From the NCBI RefSeq assembly GCF_039555335.1, contig NC_092628.1, forward strand, positions 64,303,235-64,367,234: a stretch of 64,000 bases of DNA, given 5' to 3'. Origin of the DNA: Amphiura filiformis. Lineage: Eukaryota; Echinodermata; Ophiuroidea; Amphilepidida; Amphiuridae. Below are positions 23,834 through 35,789 of the stretch, one piece after another. The notes under the pieces were generated by a model that ran no database searches, was not told the origin of the DNA, and saw nothing but the letters and a program-made list of their open reading frames with translations. A program made the position numbers and the translations under genes. Each line of letters begins with the position of its first letter. Position 1 is the first letter of the stretch.

Positions 23834-24586
23834 CACTCTCAGAAAAAAAAGGTACTACTTAGAACCTTTTTTTTGTCCTGTATTTAGAACCCTAAGCAGT
23901 AATAAGGTTCTAAAAAGAACCTTAAAAGGTTCTATAAAGAACCTTAAATATTTAAATAGGCCTGGGGACATTCTAATTCATTCATTCAGGGACTCATCAC
24001 CAAGTTAATAAAAGTAAAACGTAGTGTTAACCCTTTTTGGTACTAAAAAATCATTTTCTTGGATAAAAAACCTTTTTTTCTGTTCTACGAAGAACCCTTT
24101 GAGGGTTCTTTCTTTAAGATTCCTTAAAGGTTCTTCAAGCTTAAGGTTCTACAAAGAACCCTTTTCTTGGCTACAGAACCTTTTTTGGTTCTACAAAGAA
24201 CCCCATTGGGTTTCAATTGGGTTCTCTGTAGAACCAAAACTGGTTCTGTAGCCAAGAAAAGGGTTCTTTGTAGAACCTTGAGCTTGAAGAACCCTTAAGG
24301 AATCTTAAAGAAAGAACCCTTAAATGGTTCTTCGTAGAACAGAAAAAAAAGTTTTTTATCCAAGAAAATGATTTTTTTAGTACAAAAGGGGTTAACACTA
24401 TGTTTTACTTTTCTTAACTTTGTAATGAGTCCCTGAATGAATGAATTAGAATGTCCCCAGGCCTATTTAAACCTTGAAGGTTCTTTATAGAACCTTTTAA
24501 GGTTCTTTTTAGAACCTTATTACTGCTTAGGGTTCTACATACAGGACAAAAAAAGGTTCTACGTAGCACCTTTTTTTCTGAGAGTG
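23834..24586. mobile_element. Foldback MITE made of GGTTCT/AGAACC motifs
   Basis: This is a 753-bp near-perfect palindrome with arms of about 370 bp centred near 24212. The ends are CACTCTCAGAAAAAAA and its complement, with TA on both sides (23832-23833 and 24587-24588). Each arm is itself built of closely spaced inverted motifs GGTTCT and AGAACC, so many small hairpins lie within the big one. The peptides read from it on both strands are mirror artefacts. Confidence 0.92.
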
Positions 24587-24588
24587 TA

Positions 24589-26839
24589 CCCTTGAAGATT
24601 GTGCGCTCTTTGCGGTTGCAGAGCATCAGACAGTAGGGCCTACACTGATACTACAAGAATACTAGAATCCCCTTTTTGAAAAAATAGACATGAGAAAACA
24701 AAGAAACAAACAAATAAACTCCGTTTAAACGATTGCAAACACTCATTGCAACGTCGAAGTTATCTCGAAGTACTAGTATGCCTATATACCTTTGAGATTT
24801 TGATACATGATATGCTGACTTTATATAATTAGCTTAAACCAGACGGGCGTTTTGTTTGTTTGTTACATGAATAAACTTCATTTTACATTAATGTATAGAC
24901 TAACTGATGTGCAACCAAGTGCAATATTTGACATGATTTGATACATGTGTTGAAATGTTATGTACAGTCGTATGATGAGTCAAAGCCACTACTCGGTATA
25001 TTGAAATGGTATGTTTCCTTCGATCATTGATATTGGGTAAGAAAGAACAAAACTGAAACAAACTTATTGCTTAAACAAAGAGTTTGTGAACATACATGAA
25101 ACAAGTGTTTACAGATTATGGGCAAAGAGTGTATGATTTTGAATACGTGTCAACGATAATATTGCTTTCTATACATTAATTACATTTTGTGGTACATCGT
25201 ATGTGTCCAAAACATGAAGTTGGTCCGACTTTTGAAATACAAATACGGTTTTGAACATTGAATGCACAAAAAAGTTGAGGTAAATTCAAAGGGACAAATA
25301 ACATAATCCCTTTGATTAACCGTGAATTAAATTATGCACAAACAATCATTTTATTTAATAGCAAATGGGCATAAATGGATTTAAACTATCCACCTTCTTA
25401 TATCAATGATATCACTTGTTCTCTAAAATCCCAAGTTATCGTTAGAAAAAAATACAAAGAATTTCTATTTTTTTAAACCGATTGTTATATAGGGCCACGT
25501 TTGAAGGATGTTTTAGAATTACAACATTCAATGCCAAAAACCACAGATAATTGGCACGACTTGCTGTATAGAAACACCGCATACTAAATTCCGGTGAATC
25601 CAATCATCTATATCTAATGTATCGTTTTATTTTAACTCACCTGACAACTCAAAGAAGAATCCCCCCTATATTCTCGAAAAAAGTTAAAAGTTCAAAATGG
25701 TACAAACAGGACAAAATATGTATAGCCTAGAGGTATAGACAGGCAATATTTTAAAATTCTTCAGCTATTGTGCCAAAAGGTCACAATTAGGTGACTTTTA
25801 TGGATTATGAACGAGATTATGAAACCAATGGACTAATTCAACGATAAAATCTCATAATCCTATATGAAATGCATGGCGAATCACCAAAAGCTACATATTT
25901 TTAAGAATTTTAGCACCTTATTCAAATATAATGATCATATCGATATGCTTGTGTTTCAAAGTATACACACAGAAGAAATAAAATTAGCCCTGTTGATCAA
26001 GAAATATTTCCGAGTTTTGATGATTTGGATTGAAATATTTGTGGTCCAGGCAAGTTATGTTCTTCTGAATTATCTAGAGTACATGTTGACTATTTTTGTT
26101 TAAAACCAAAACCCACCAAATTCCATTAGAATTTGTGTGGTAAGTACCATAGAATACCATATATGAAAAAATGATTACGCATTTCTGTTTTTCTTGCAAA
26201 CGTCACCTTTTACGGTTCACTTATTTGGGTTTTTTACCATGTCTATGACGTCACCACTGAATAAATAAAACCACCCATCAGTGGGTGTTAACAACAGCAA
26301 AGATGTAACTGTTTCTTTTCATTTTATTTTACACACGTTTTTGTTGTATATAAGAACACATAATATAACAGTTTCTCCATGGCTTGAAATACTGGTGTTT
26401 TCCTATATAATTATACTCCATTAATCATAACATAAGCCTTACTGATAGGTCATTATTTGCAAAGATATGTCACCATGATCACCTACCTGTGTCCTTTAAT
26501 TTGTTTCATTTTGAATCAAATCATATCATTGTCATTCAATGACGACCAACTTTGGTATTCCACAAGAAAAACTGTTTTTAGAAATGATATTCTTGTTGTC
26601 ATTATTCTTGTAAAATATGTTTAGAAGCTCAACATTAATACATGCCAGATTGCTTAACATCAATTAATGGCTTGCAATACCCATCAAAGAGTTTGCAAGA
26701 AAGTATTTAATTGATAAAAACAGTTTCATGGTATATACATAATTATATAGTTAGGCATACATGATGTTCACACATGTAATATAAACTTTGAAATAAGGTA
26801 TTATTATCTTTATGCCAAAAGTTAAGAAAACTAACGGTC
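24589..26839. other. Unannotated intergenic stretch
   Basis: AT-rich DNA of 2.2 kb. A 79-codon frame at 25864-26103 has no recognisable similarity. I see no repeats or RNA genes. Confidence 0.4.
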
Positions 26840-27043
26840 CCGTAAAACCTCGTCTAAACGAATATAGGGTGCTTCTGATGAAAGTTAAATGAATCCAAGC
26901 GCCATGGTGTTTGAGCAAATAAATGACAGATCCAAGCATATACAAACAAGTATTATTGTAAGACCAAATTATTGTATTGGCATATTTACGCATGTATCGT
27001 ATTAATTTAGCTTTCATATATGCTTGTAGACGAGGTTTTACGG
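26840..27043. mobile_element. Short MITE (204 bp)
   Basis: The ends are exact 17-bp inverted repeats CCGTAAAACCTCGTCTA and complement (26840-26856 and 27027-27043). Weaker inverted similarity runs inward to about 45 bp (GAAAGTTAAAT against GAAAGCTAAAT). No coding capacity. Confidence 0.8.
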
Positions 27044-30000
27044 TATGTAGTTATGCAGCGGTGATTCAGAGGGACAAATTGCGAAGTCCTGATCTGGTCA
27101 CCCTTCTTTGAAACTTTCTATGTATGCCCATGCATTGCATACCCATGTGAATTTTTATTCTTATAGCTAAATGGGGCTATTGAAGATACTGTCAGATATA
27201 TCCCCTTTTATTTTTAAGCCGAACAACTACGGCAAAGAAAATTGGAATTTACTACAAACGCACATGTCGCCAAAATAACACTCGCATCATTCATTGCTGA
27301 ATGAAAATAATATCTGACTTGTATTTGGTTCAAAATGCTAATAAAATAATAGTATACAGGCAATCCTGATAGCTGTAATTGTTTTTGAGTAGTATTATAG
27401 CTTCAACATTCCACGTACATGATAAAGACTTAAATTACCATTCATTTATCATTAAAGGCATGCACATTATCTAATGTCAACATTAAAGGCACATTTTATA
27501 GTAACATCAAACCTGAATTGATTATGATAGACCACATTCACATTGATACGCCTATACATCAAAGTTACCCTTACACAAATAACAGATTCAGAGATATTTG
27601 CATGTAGAAAAATATTGGTTAATTAATACAATTTTTACTGGTACTGTCTTACATGTAATTATGTATCGATAATTACTCTGACCCAATTGATTTTTAAATA
27701 ATTAAAACTGTTAAAATTCAATCACACGTGTGCCACCATGGATATATGCATGGGACAAAGCAGCCGAGAGAAAAAAAACTGAGAGCTACGGTATAATTAT
27801 AGGCTTTTGGCTTATTAATATTATGTTTTGGCGTATAACTATAAACCTTGCTGCGAAAATCCGCCGGAAAATCCACAAAATGTAGGGACTTAACCGGACT
27901 TGCATTTCAAAAATAATAGCATAATATATGTTTTCAAATGTTTCTGTTTAGAATAAAAAGGTTTTGGATAATAACAGAATCATTTAAACAATACACACAA
28001 AACATGCAATGATTATATCAGGAAATAATAAGCTTCCTTATTGCGACAGTTATTTTTTGTTTTGCCTGTCTTAATTATTATGATCATGATTATTTCCATA
28101 TCTAACTTAAAAATGAGTTGAACATAATATTTCTACCCGGTGTAGCCTACATTCAAAACATATCAGCAGATGGTGTACATGTACATGCAATTAACGCATA
28201 TAGCTGTTATAGGAAATGGACATAGAGTGTGAACTTTCCCTATGCGAATGTAAATCGGAATGCATATATCATGATATAGATTATTGACATCGAATTTATA
28301 ATGAGATGGATCAATGGCTCGAGAAATTATTGAATATTGTCTGAAATTGTATTTCCCATGCTGCACAAAGTAAATTCTGGTCAATTGGTTGATTGCGTTC
28401 ATTCAAAATTTATTTTATTTACTGTACACGCAATGACAGCAAAAATATCTAAAATTCCAATCGAAAGTATAATTATTTTCAACTCGTATTTTGTACCCGT
28501 TAGCAATCTAAGAAATAGTTAGAGCGTGTGATGTAATTTGACATATTTTCTTGAACACCTGAATACAGATTCGTAATTTGATAATCAAATACCTGGAAAT
28601 TATTGGTAGCAAGCATATATAATTATTACCTCATAACACACAAACACACAAAATATTTTCTCTTTAATAATATTTCGATTTTATGGAAGTATAGAACTAT
28701 ATAGCCATATTCTGAGCTATACAATTTACAAATACTTTGCAAAAAATGATCTGGAATTCTACCTGAAACCCGGGCCTGAAACGTACCAAACCTCGGTATT
28801 TTGTCTACCTTCACATTTACAGAAAATTAATTGTACCGTGTCAACCTATATGGTATTTGTACCAGTCTGTTGTATTTGTGATTGATGTTGTCTGCCTCAG
28901 ATAATGCAGCGGTTTGCCTTAACCCTACATAGCAACCAAACACACCTTCAAACCATACAACAGCCTTAACAAAAGCTTTGGACAGTTGAAGCTAGTTGAA
29001 CAGAAGAAAAGAACGTACAAAACAGAAAAACAGGAAGTTCGCTGCCAGTTGTAAGAATCTATGGCAATTTTCCAGCATTTATATTATAAGATTTGAGCGG
29101 AATGCATTTGACGTTTTTGTCGAAGTAGTCTCTTGAAGAGAATTATTGTCTTGATTGACAAATTGTTGGTTGTTATACTTTACATGTTATGTGTGTACAT
29201 TGCACCTTGGTTAAACTAAATCCCCAATGACAGCTTGTTTTTCTTCCATTCAGCAGCATTCATGAGCTTTCATGCATACATTTTGAGTACCTACAAGTGT
29301 ATAAATCAAAATACTCATGTATTATAGAATTCATTCGAGTTTTCTAAACAACCTTCTTAACCTTAAATCACTAAGAAATATCACATCTGATTGGATCAAT
29401 GGGGATATAGATAGTATGTATTTAAAATTTCAGTTAGAGACCCATTCGTTTGCTTTTCCAAGCACTGCCTCATGCAGATTCGTGCAGTTTTGACACAATC
29501 GGGACAATGGAGTCATACATACGAAGTACTTTGTTGGACTATTTAGGCTAATGTGTTCGACGCTAAATTAAATTTTGCAACTTTTTGTTGCCTTCAAGTC
29601 GCACAGTACTGGTTATATGCACCCCTCCTTCCGGAGCCTTATGTGCATCAGGCTCAATCAATTTTCTCATTTTTTTCTCAAAAATCAAACCATTTTTTGT
29701 AAAAGGTGAAACCTGTATCTCAATGGATATTTTCTGAGTATTGAAAAGGTATTAATGATATTAACAATTCGGTAGGTTTACGGTTCTTGAGTTACAGGTA
29801 AAATGTCAACCAATGTAAGTTCTTTGTATTTTGGCCAATAAGTCAAGAACTAAATAGCGTATCAACATCCGAATGCGATTAATGAAATTTTCAGAAAATT
29901 TCCAATAATATGATGAATACGAGTATATCAATTCTTACCAAATGTTCTGTGATAAAAAATAGACAAATTGTTCCACGGATGGACGCACGTAGCCTTGCCA

Positions 30001-30154
30001 CATGGAAATGGCAAAATTGGTCCTGTAAGGTTTTTAATACGGAATTTTGACAACTGTTTTATCAAACAAACTCAGTCTTTTTGCAGATCATGTAGCTAAC
30101 ATACATGATATAATTTATGTGTCCCTGATTTACACACACACCCCCCCTGACTGT
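27044..30154. other. Unannotated intergenic stretch
   Basis: About 3.1 kb of AT-rich DNA without recognisable genes. Short frames near 28163-28402, 28337-28522 and 28626-28814 have no identifiable domain. Undetected small exons cannot be excluded. Confidence 0.4.
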
Positions 30155-30536
30155 TTAAGGTTATAGCAACTATTTTAAACTGTTGTAATTTGGTAGTTTG
30201 CGAATGGTAGTGAGCTTTGGCAAAAATTGCATTGATCATTTCATAGCGAATGTGTAGAAGAATTCAAATATCACAGATATACTTTTGTAGGTCCTGTATA
30301 GTTCTTGAGTTCTCTGTTGTAAAGAGGGCTGAGAAATCAACACTTTTGTAAACGTACATAACTCTTTTGCAACAATAAATCAAGCAGGTTTTCAAAGTAT
30401 ATACTAGTAAATGATTTATAGAATGAACTTTTGCAAAACATCAAAGTGTTATTTTTCAATAATATATTGATTTAGATAATGAAAATCGATTTTTTTTTTT
30501 GGCTGCATCGACCAACGATACCTTGTCTACCCTTAC
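30155..30536 (+). repeat. Dispersed repeat copy 2 (TTAA-type element)
   Basis: Same family and orientation as 10889-11224. It starts TTAAGGTTATAGCAACTATT and ends GCTGCATCGACCAACGATAC followed by CCTTGTCTACCCTTA. Like copy 1 it lacks the left terminal inverted repeat found in copy 3, but it keeps an internal segment (ACTTTTGTAGGTCCTGT) that copy 1 has lost. Confidence 0.85.
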
Positions 30537-32048
30537 AACCATTTTTGTTGGTGGGGGAAACAGAAAATTATGATAACTGTAGACATACTTTATGAGTGAA
30601 ATTATCACACTCACGAAACATTCATCAAAGCATTTTCAATCAAGCGATTTAATTTAAAGTATTCGCGGTATTACATAACTATCTCAACAACTTGTCATGC
30701 TTGTGTATTGTCTTTTGATTTCAATGTAAATTTTGACTGGTGACATTCAGGAATGGCACCAGCGGATAACATTACTAGTAAACCAATGATGTAAAGCACA
30801 AAGAGCACTTAATAACAGGTCTAAGAAAACACACTTACCAGGCTACTATGTTTGCCTTTACGTAAAGGAGGCATTATCTCCTCGCAGACGTTATGTTAAC
30901 AATATTGGGTAACGCAAATATCATGAAATAATCATAGCTTAGAAATAACATAATGCATCTCGTTCAATATAAATTTGATTAACCGCATATACATTGCAAA
31001 CTGTTAGCTTCACAATCAGTGCGCATTTTACAGAAATATTTAAAGGTCCCATAACACAATTATTGATAAGTAATTTCACAATTTTGCATGCAGCTGTAAA
31101 AGTCAATTCAATTTAAAATAAAAATTCTTATAATTATCCAAGCTGCATGTACATAATATATTTCATTAAATCAATAGTTTTGTAAATTATATAGCAGCCT
31201 AGCGTCACCGACACCAATATCATCAGGCATATAAATCACAACGCTATTGAAAAAATGCTATTACATTACAAATATATAACAACTGGTACTACCATTCGAG
31301 GGTTCTATTATAATAGTCACGGTACCGTTAGCAAGTTAAAAGGGCCAAGCCTTGAAAATGGAGCCATTAAAAGTGTTCATGCGCTGACAAAATAATGCAG
31401 CTGCTGTTATTGTTTGTTGTGACAAAATATATTTTTGTCTTATTATAATAGCAATTATATATGCAGACCACTATTGCAAATTTGCAGTTTATATTTGTAG
31501 TTACAACCGTCTCACTACCAGTGTAAACCATTTACCTGGTTACCATGGTGACCTAGACTATCTCACATCCATTATCTCTTTATCTCAGTCAACAAGTCTC
31601 ATATTTCTATGTTTGATCAAATACCTGAAAACTGTAAACCAAATGTCACACAGCATTCTGTAAACTTACATACAGAGTCAAGTTTGGAAAAATATGTTTT
31701 TGCCAAAGTGTTATTTTTTGTTTTTGTTCAATTGGATTGTACTTCTTTGTAAAGACTCTCCTTGTATCTACATACATTAACACTATAAAATACTACAAAA
31801 AAATTGTTTTTGGACATTTTTGGAGAAAACAATACAATACACATTAATCCTGTTAATTTGGATCTACATTTTATACCATTCAAAAGAACGACGTTCCGAT
31901 CAATGTTACATTTACAATACTTAGATAATCCAAAGACAAATATATTTATGGCTTATCATAAAGCCATGTTGCTGTAGTAGTAACCATTCACCCATAATTA
32001 AAATAACAATAACATTGTGTGAGGTCAATGCACATTTGTACTTGAGTT
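30537..32048. other. 3' flank of PTB gene 1; otherwise unannotated
   Basis: This stretch lies downstream of the minus-strand gene ending at 32049 and probably includes its 3' UTR. I do not see a convincing AATAAA on the minus strand close to the stop. No other gene is recognised. Confidence 0.4.
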
Positions 32049-33293
32049 TCAAGAATCGGGAATAACCGCGAAGTCCTCAGAGAATCGTACAGATTTTCTT
32101 TTTGCCCTTTTAGAACCATCTTTATCTGGTGATTCTTCATCATCGCTTTCACTCCTTGGTGACGAGACCTCACCCCTGAATGCTACAGTTGTTGTACTCC
32201 CTGCTTTTAAAGGACTTGCAGGATTCTTCAGAATTGACATCAATGGATTGATAGCAACGACAATCTCTTGTTCATCATCTTCCAGTTCTGAAGAACCATT
32301 ATGAGTACTGCTATCATTGTCACTGATATTGTCTTTGTCACTTTCAGAAGACAGGTCTAAGTTTTCTTTGTCATCTGCAAGTTTTGCCATGCCTGCTTTG
32401 AGTGCTTCACTGTCGCTCTTTGACCTCCGCAATGGAACATGTGTACTACTAGTTGCAGCACTGGAAGAACTACTCGTAGCAGTTGTACCACCTTCTCGCT
32501 TTTTAACTGGTTTGTCAAGAAGACCTAGTTTATCTTTTTCAAAATCACGTTTTGCAAGAGCTTCGGCAAATGCTCTGTTGCCATCGACAACTTCCTTACT
32601 TTTCTTTCCTTTGGCTTTAGACTTTGGTTTTGGCTGTTCTTGTACAGGTGGTTTCTTATACTCAACATTTAATGTCACCCTAATTGCAGACACAGCTGGT
32701 GTCGATTTTGATTTGTGAAGTTTTTGATGTTCAAGCCTTCCTCTCTCGTGTAATATATGCAATGTGGTAGGCTTACTCTGTCTTGTAGCTTCATCAACAG
32801 AAGTTGGTTGGTCGATTTCTCCTGCAGCAGAAGCTCTTTGGAAGGCTTTCACCAACAGCAATGTAAGATCTCTAGCAACGGAAGGTGAGTCGCATAGGAA
32901 ACCATGACAATACCACCTGCAACTACCTGGGGTGGGTTGAGTACGTACAACTACTGCGAATACCTTGTCGTGTCCAGGAACAGCTGTTCCAAAGGATATA
33001 TCCACAACTGGTAGGAGTGTTTTGCTGCCATTGGATACTCCATTAGGAGGACTCGAGGCTTCATTACACATAATGACTCCTTCACGTGCTACCTCAACCA
33101 CCATTCGCTGGGCATTTTTGCCCTTCGATTGCTTGTAGTTTTTGTACATATTATTCACAGTTTTGAGTGTACAATCCAATCCACTTTCGCCGTCCGTCTC
33201 CATCTTACCCAAATAATAAGCACCATATTTGCAGTTTTTGGAACCGAATTTACGCGGCTCAAAAGTACCACTTCGTCTCTTCCAAAACGCCAT
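32049..33293 (-). CDS. PTB/PID-domain adaptor protein, FAM43-like (gene 1)
   Basis: An uninterrupted 414-codon frame ends in TGA. An upstream ATG at 33302 is in frame, but its context is poor. The ATG at 33293 sits in ACCATGG, a strong Kozak context, and is taken as the start. An in-frame TAA lies just upstream, so the frame is closed. Residues about 21-155 read as a phosphotyrosine-binding (PTB/PID) fold: the YGAYYLGK strand, the helix TLKTVNNMYKNYK, the RMVVEVAREGVIM strand, LLPVVDISFGTA, KVFAVVVRT, and a WYCHGFLCDSPS strand leading into a C-terminal helix. The tail is low-complexity, with KSKAKGKKSK basic patches and a Ser/Asp/Glu-rich acidic stretch. The last residues hold KSVRF (about 400-404), a consensus PP1-docking motif. 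By family, such proteins are cytoplasmic adaptors that bind peptide tails. The FAM43 link is inferred from domain layout and the VTYC-like strand; the PTB call is firmer. Confidence 0.85.
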   Translation of the reverse strand: MAFWKRRSGTFEPRKFGSKNCKYGAYYLGKMETDGESGLDCTLKTVNNMYKNYKQSKGKNAQRMVVEVAREGVIMCNEASSPPNGVSNGSKTLLPVVDISFGTAVPGHDKVFAVVVRTQPTPGSCRWYCHGFLCDSPSVARDLTLLLVKAFQRASAAGEIDQPTSVDEATRQSKPTTLHILHERGRLEHQKLHKSKSTPAVSAIRVTLNVEYKKPPVQEQPKPKSKAKGKKSKEVVDGNRAFAEALAKRDFEKDKLGLLDKPVKKREGGTTATSSSSSAATSSTHVPLRRSKSDSEALKAGMAKLADDKENLDLSSESDKDNISDNDSSTHNGSSELEDDEQEIVVAINPLMSILKNPASPLKAGSTTTVAFRGEVSSPRSESDDEESPDKDGSKRAKRKSVRFSEDFAVIPDS

Positions 33294-33966
33294 GGTTAAC
33301 ATGTAGTAAATGACAGTAATTTATTCAAATGTCCATTTAAAGATCATGTATTCCAATTATAACAGTACATGTATGCAGTCATTTCATTTGTGTTATTTAA
33401 TACCAAAATTGCTTCCAAAGCGTACGCTTGCATTAACGCATCGGTAGATAATGACAAGGCTGTGAGAATTTCACATACGTAGCAGTCGATATCAATTGCT
33501 AGCCAGTGTTTCTAGTCTCTGAACTCTTTATCCTCTCAGCTCCGCTCATATTTTAAATAGCACTTTGATTGAAGCCTATTATAATAGGAGTATATAATTT
33601 GAGCTCTCTGAACTTGGGTTTCATAAACAAGTGGCCTTTGTCTCCAGTTTGAAAAGCAAAAGGTATTTAAAGAGTAGAGTAGAAGAAACCATATCAATAT
33701 GTGACAATAGGTTGGCTGTTGGCAGGTCACTCGTTATTTAGTGTAACGGGAAGTAGGAAACATAATGGCACGAATGACCAGAATTAAATTAATTTTACTT
33801 CTTCTTTCGATTAAAAAGTTTGGTTTCTTTTTGTAAGTGGTCCGACATTATATAGTGGAGTTAAGGTTTAGGAGTAATTAATTACATAATGTCGAATCTT
33901 GGACAGTATTAAAGTCTGCGTAGTGATCACAGTCTCAATTCTATACGAAAGGCATGTGTAATAACT
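33294..33966. other. 5' flank of PTB gene 1
   Basis: This is the presumed 5' UTR and promoter side of the minus-strand gene. No convincing splice acceptor lies close to the ATG, and no TATA or CpG-rich promoter is obvious. No other gene is seen. Confidence 0.35.
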
Positions 33967-34338
33967 AAGGGGCTGTGCAATAATTATGAGCTCCCCCCAC
34001 CGGAGGTAAAATTTCCGAACGGCCCGCCAAAAATCGCCCCCCCCCTCCGCCTGCCAAAAATCGTTGCCCCCCCTCGGCCCGCCAAACAATATTTGCCACC
34101 CCCTTTACACATGCCAAATTTTTAGGATCCCAATTTGCAAACTTTAACTGGTCTATAGATACATGTCGCGAGCGCAGCGAGCAGGAAAATTTGCATATTC
34201 AAGTTTTCCTACGCCTTTTTAGAGCGTTTTATTTAAAAGGCGCCCCATGAATGTGTGTCAAAAATCGCTTGACCCCCCCTCGGCTGGCCACAAATTGCTA
34301 CCCTCCCCCAGGGCTCATAATTATTGCACAGCCCCTTA
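33967..34338. mobile_element. MITE with GGGGCTGTGCAATAATTATGA ends
   Basis: The ends AAGGGGCTGTGCAATAATTA and complement form an inverted repeat of about 26 bp. The interior is C-rich on the plus strand, with repeated GCC(A/C)AAAAATCG-type words, and has no gene. TAA/TTA at the outer edge may be the target duplication. Confidence 0.8.
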
Positions 34339-35789
34339 AATTGCCAAAATTAATTTCTCTTTCATATTTGAACATACAGTGTGTTTCAAAATGATTAGCA
34401 GTTTTGTTTCCATGGTTTGAAGTTTTACTAGTACTGACCATCCACGTGATTAAGGTAATGATACCCTAAACTCTGTTGATTGTATAAATTAAAACATTGA
34501 ACTTGTACTGATAATACGGTACTCATTATTTTGAGAAACCCTGTATTTCTCAAAAACATGAAAAACAACAAAGCCTTTAGATTTGAAAGTGCACTATTTG
34601 GATTTGTCAAAGTTATAAGCTAAAGGATTGTTTGCAAAGGTCCCGGGCAAGGGTATTTACAATAGAGTTTTGTTCAGATGCCTTATACTAACCCCAGTTT
34701 CGATCAAAATCTTTGTACATGTTAGAGGCTATAGGCAAAATATAATACGTTACCAAGGGGGTGCGGATTCAGTCAGGGGGCGTACTACCCAGTTTATAAA
34801 CGGTGACGTTTTGATGACAATGTGCCACATATCCTAGCATGTTGTTTGGGTCCCAAGTAGGCCAAACATATTTATACTTGTTTACAACAAATTCTATAGA
34901 TCCAGCAGAAGGGGGCCATCTTGTTTTTCAAAATGGCGCCCATTTTGGCAATAAATCCCCAATCACAAGGGGGCGCAGCACTAATTCAGCGTCCCATAGG
35001 ATAACGTGTGAATTCGGCCTACTTCAAGCGCCATTTCTGGCGTCCCTGCAATACTTGGCAAAATAAATTTGGTATCAAATTAAAGCTCTGTTTCTCTAGA
35101 TTCCAAAACTTTTGTCGGCATATATCGATGACCATCGACTTTTTTCGCTATTTTGCGGTGCAAAAAAAATAGCTAAAATATACTAAACTCACCACTCACA
35201 TTTCAAAATCGGGTTTCTCTTAATCCGCCACAGACAATTGCTTTTGAGATCCATTGTCCAGTTTTTTTCTGCATGTTATCATTAAAGACACTTGTCGAAT
35301 TCATATGAGCCAATATTGAGTGATTTAAAGTGAACATGTCGGTAGATATGGTCGCTACAATCTCATATTCACTATGGACTATATTAGCCGAATTTCGTTG
35401 TTACATAAAATGCGGAGTGATTTAGTGTTGCGCCCTATATGTTTCAAACTGGTCCTTCCCAATGTGATTTTTATATTGACACAGTAACGAATGTTTTAGG
35501 CTCAAGATATTAATAAGTTATGTCAGGTAGGCATGCAGTAGCAATAATATCGATTATTTTGAAATTCGAAATGTACAGAATACTGTACAGTTTCCAGATA
35601 ACTATCAATGACTTGCCAGGGTATTCCTCCCGGTATTCCTCAGCTGATAAAAGCATTTGGTGAACAACAAGAACCACTTGGAAAGGCAATACTACAGTAT
35701 AATTATGTAGATGGTTTTGGAGATTTTTATATTTATAAGAACAGTAAGAACAGCCAACTAGGAGCTTCATCTTGCCACAACGGGGTGCT
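34339..35789. other. Unannotated; probably repeat-derived
   Basis: No gene is recognised. The part 34740-35080 (GGGGGCGTACTACCC, AAAATGGCGCCCATTTTGGC, CAAGGGGGCGCAGC) is richer in GC than its surroundings and looks like a dispersed repeat. 35600-35789 may belong to the start of the decayed gene that follows, but I cannot show this. Confidence 0.35.

Noticed and set aside
24024-24398. Similar 60-75-residue proteins on opposite strands
   Set aside because: Mirror translations of the two arms of a palindrome.
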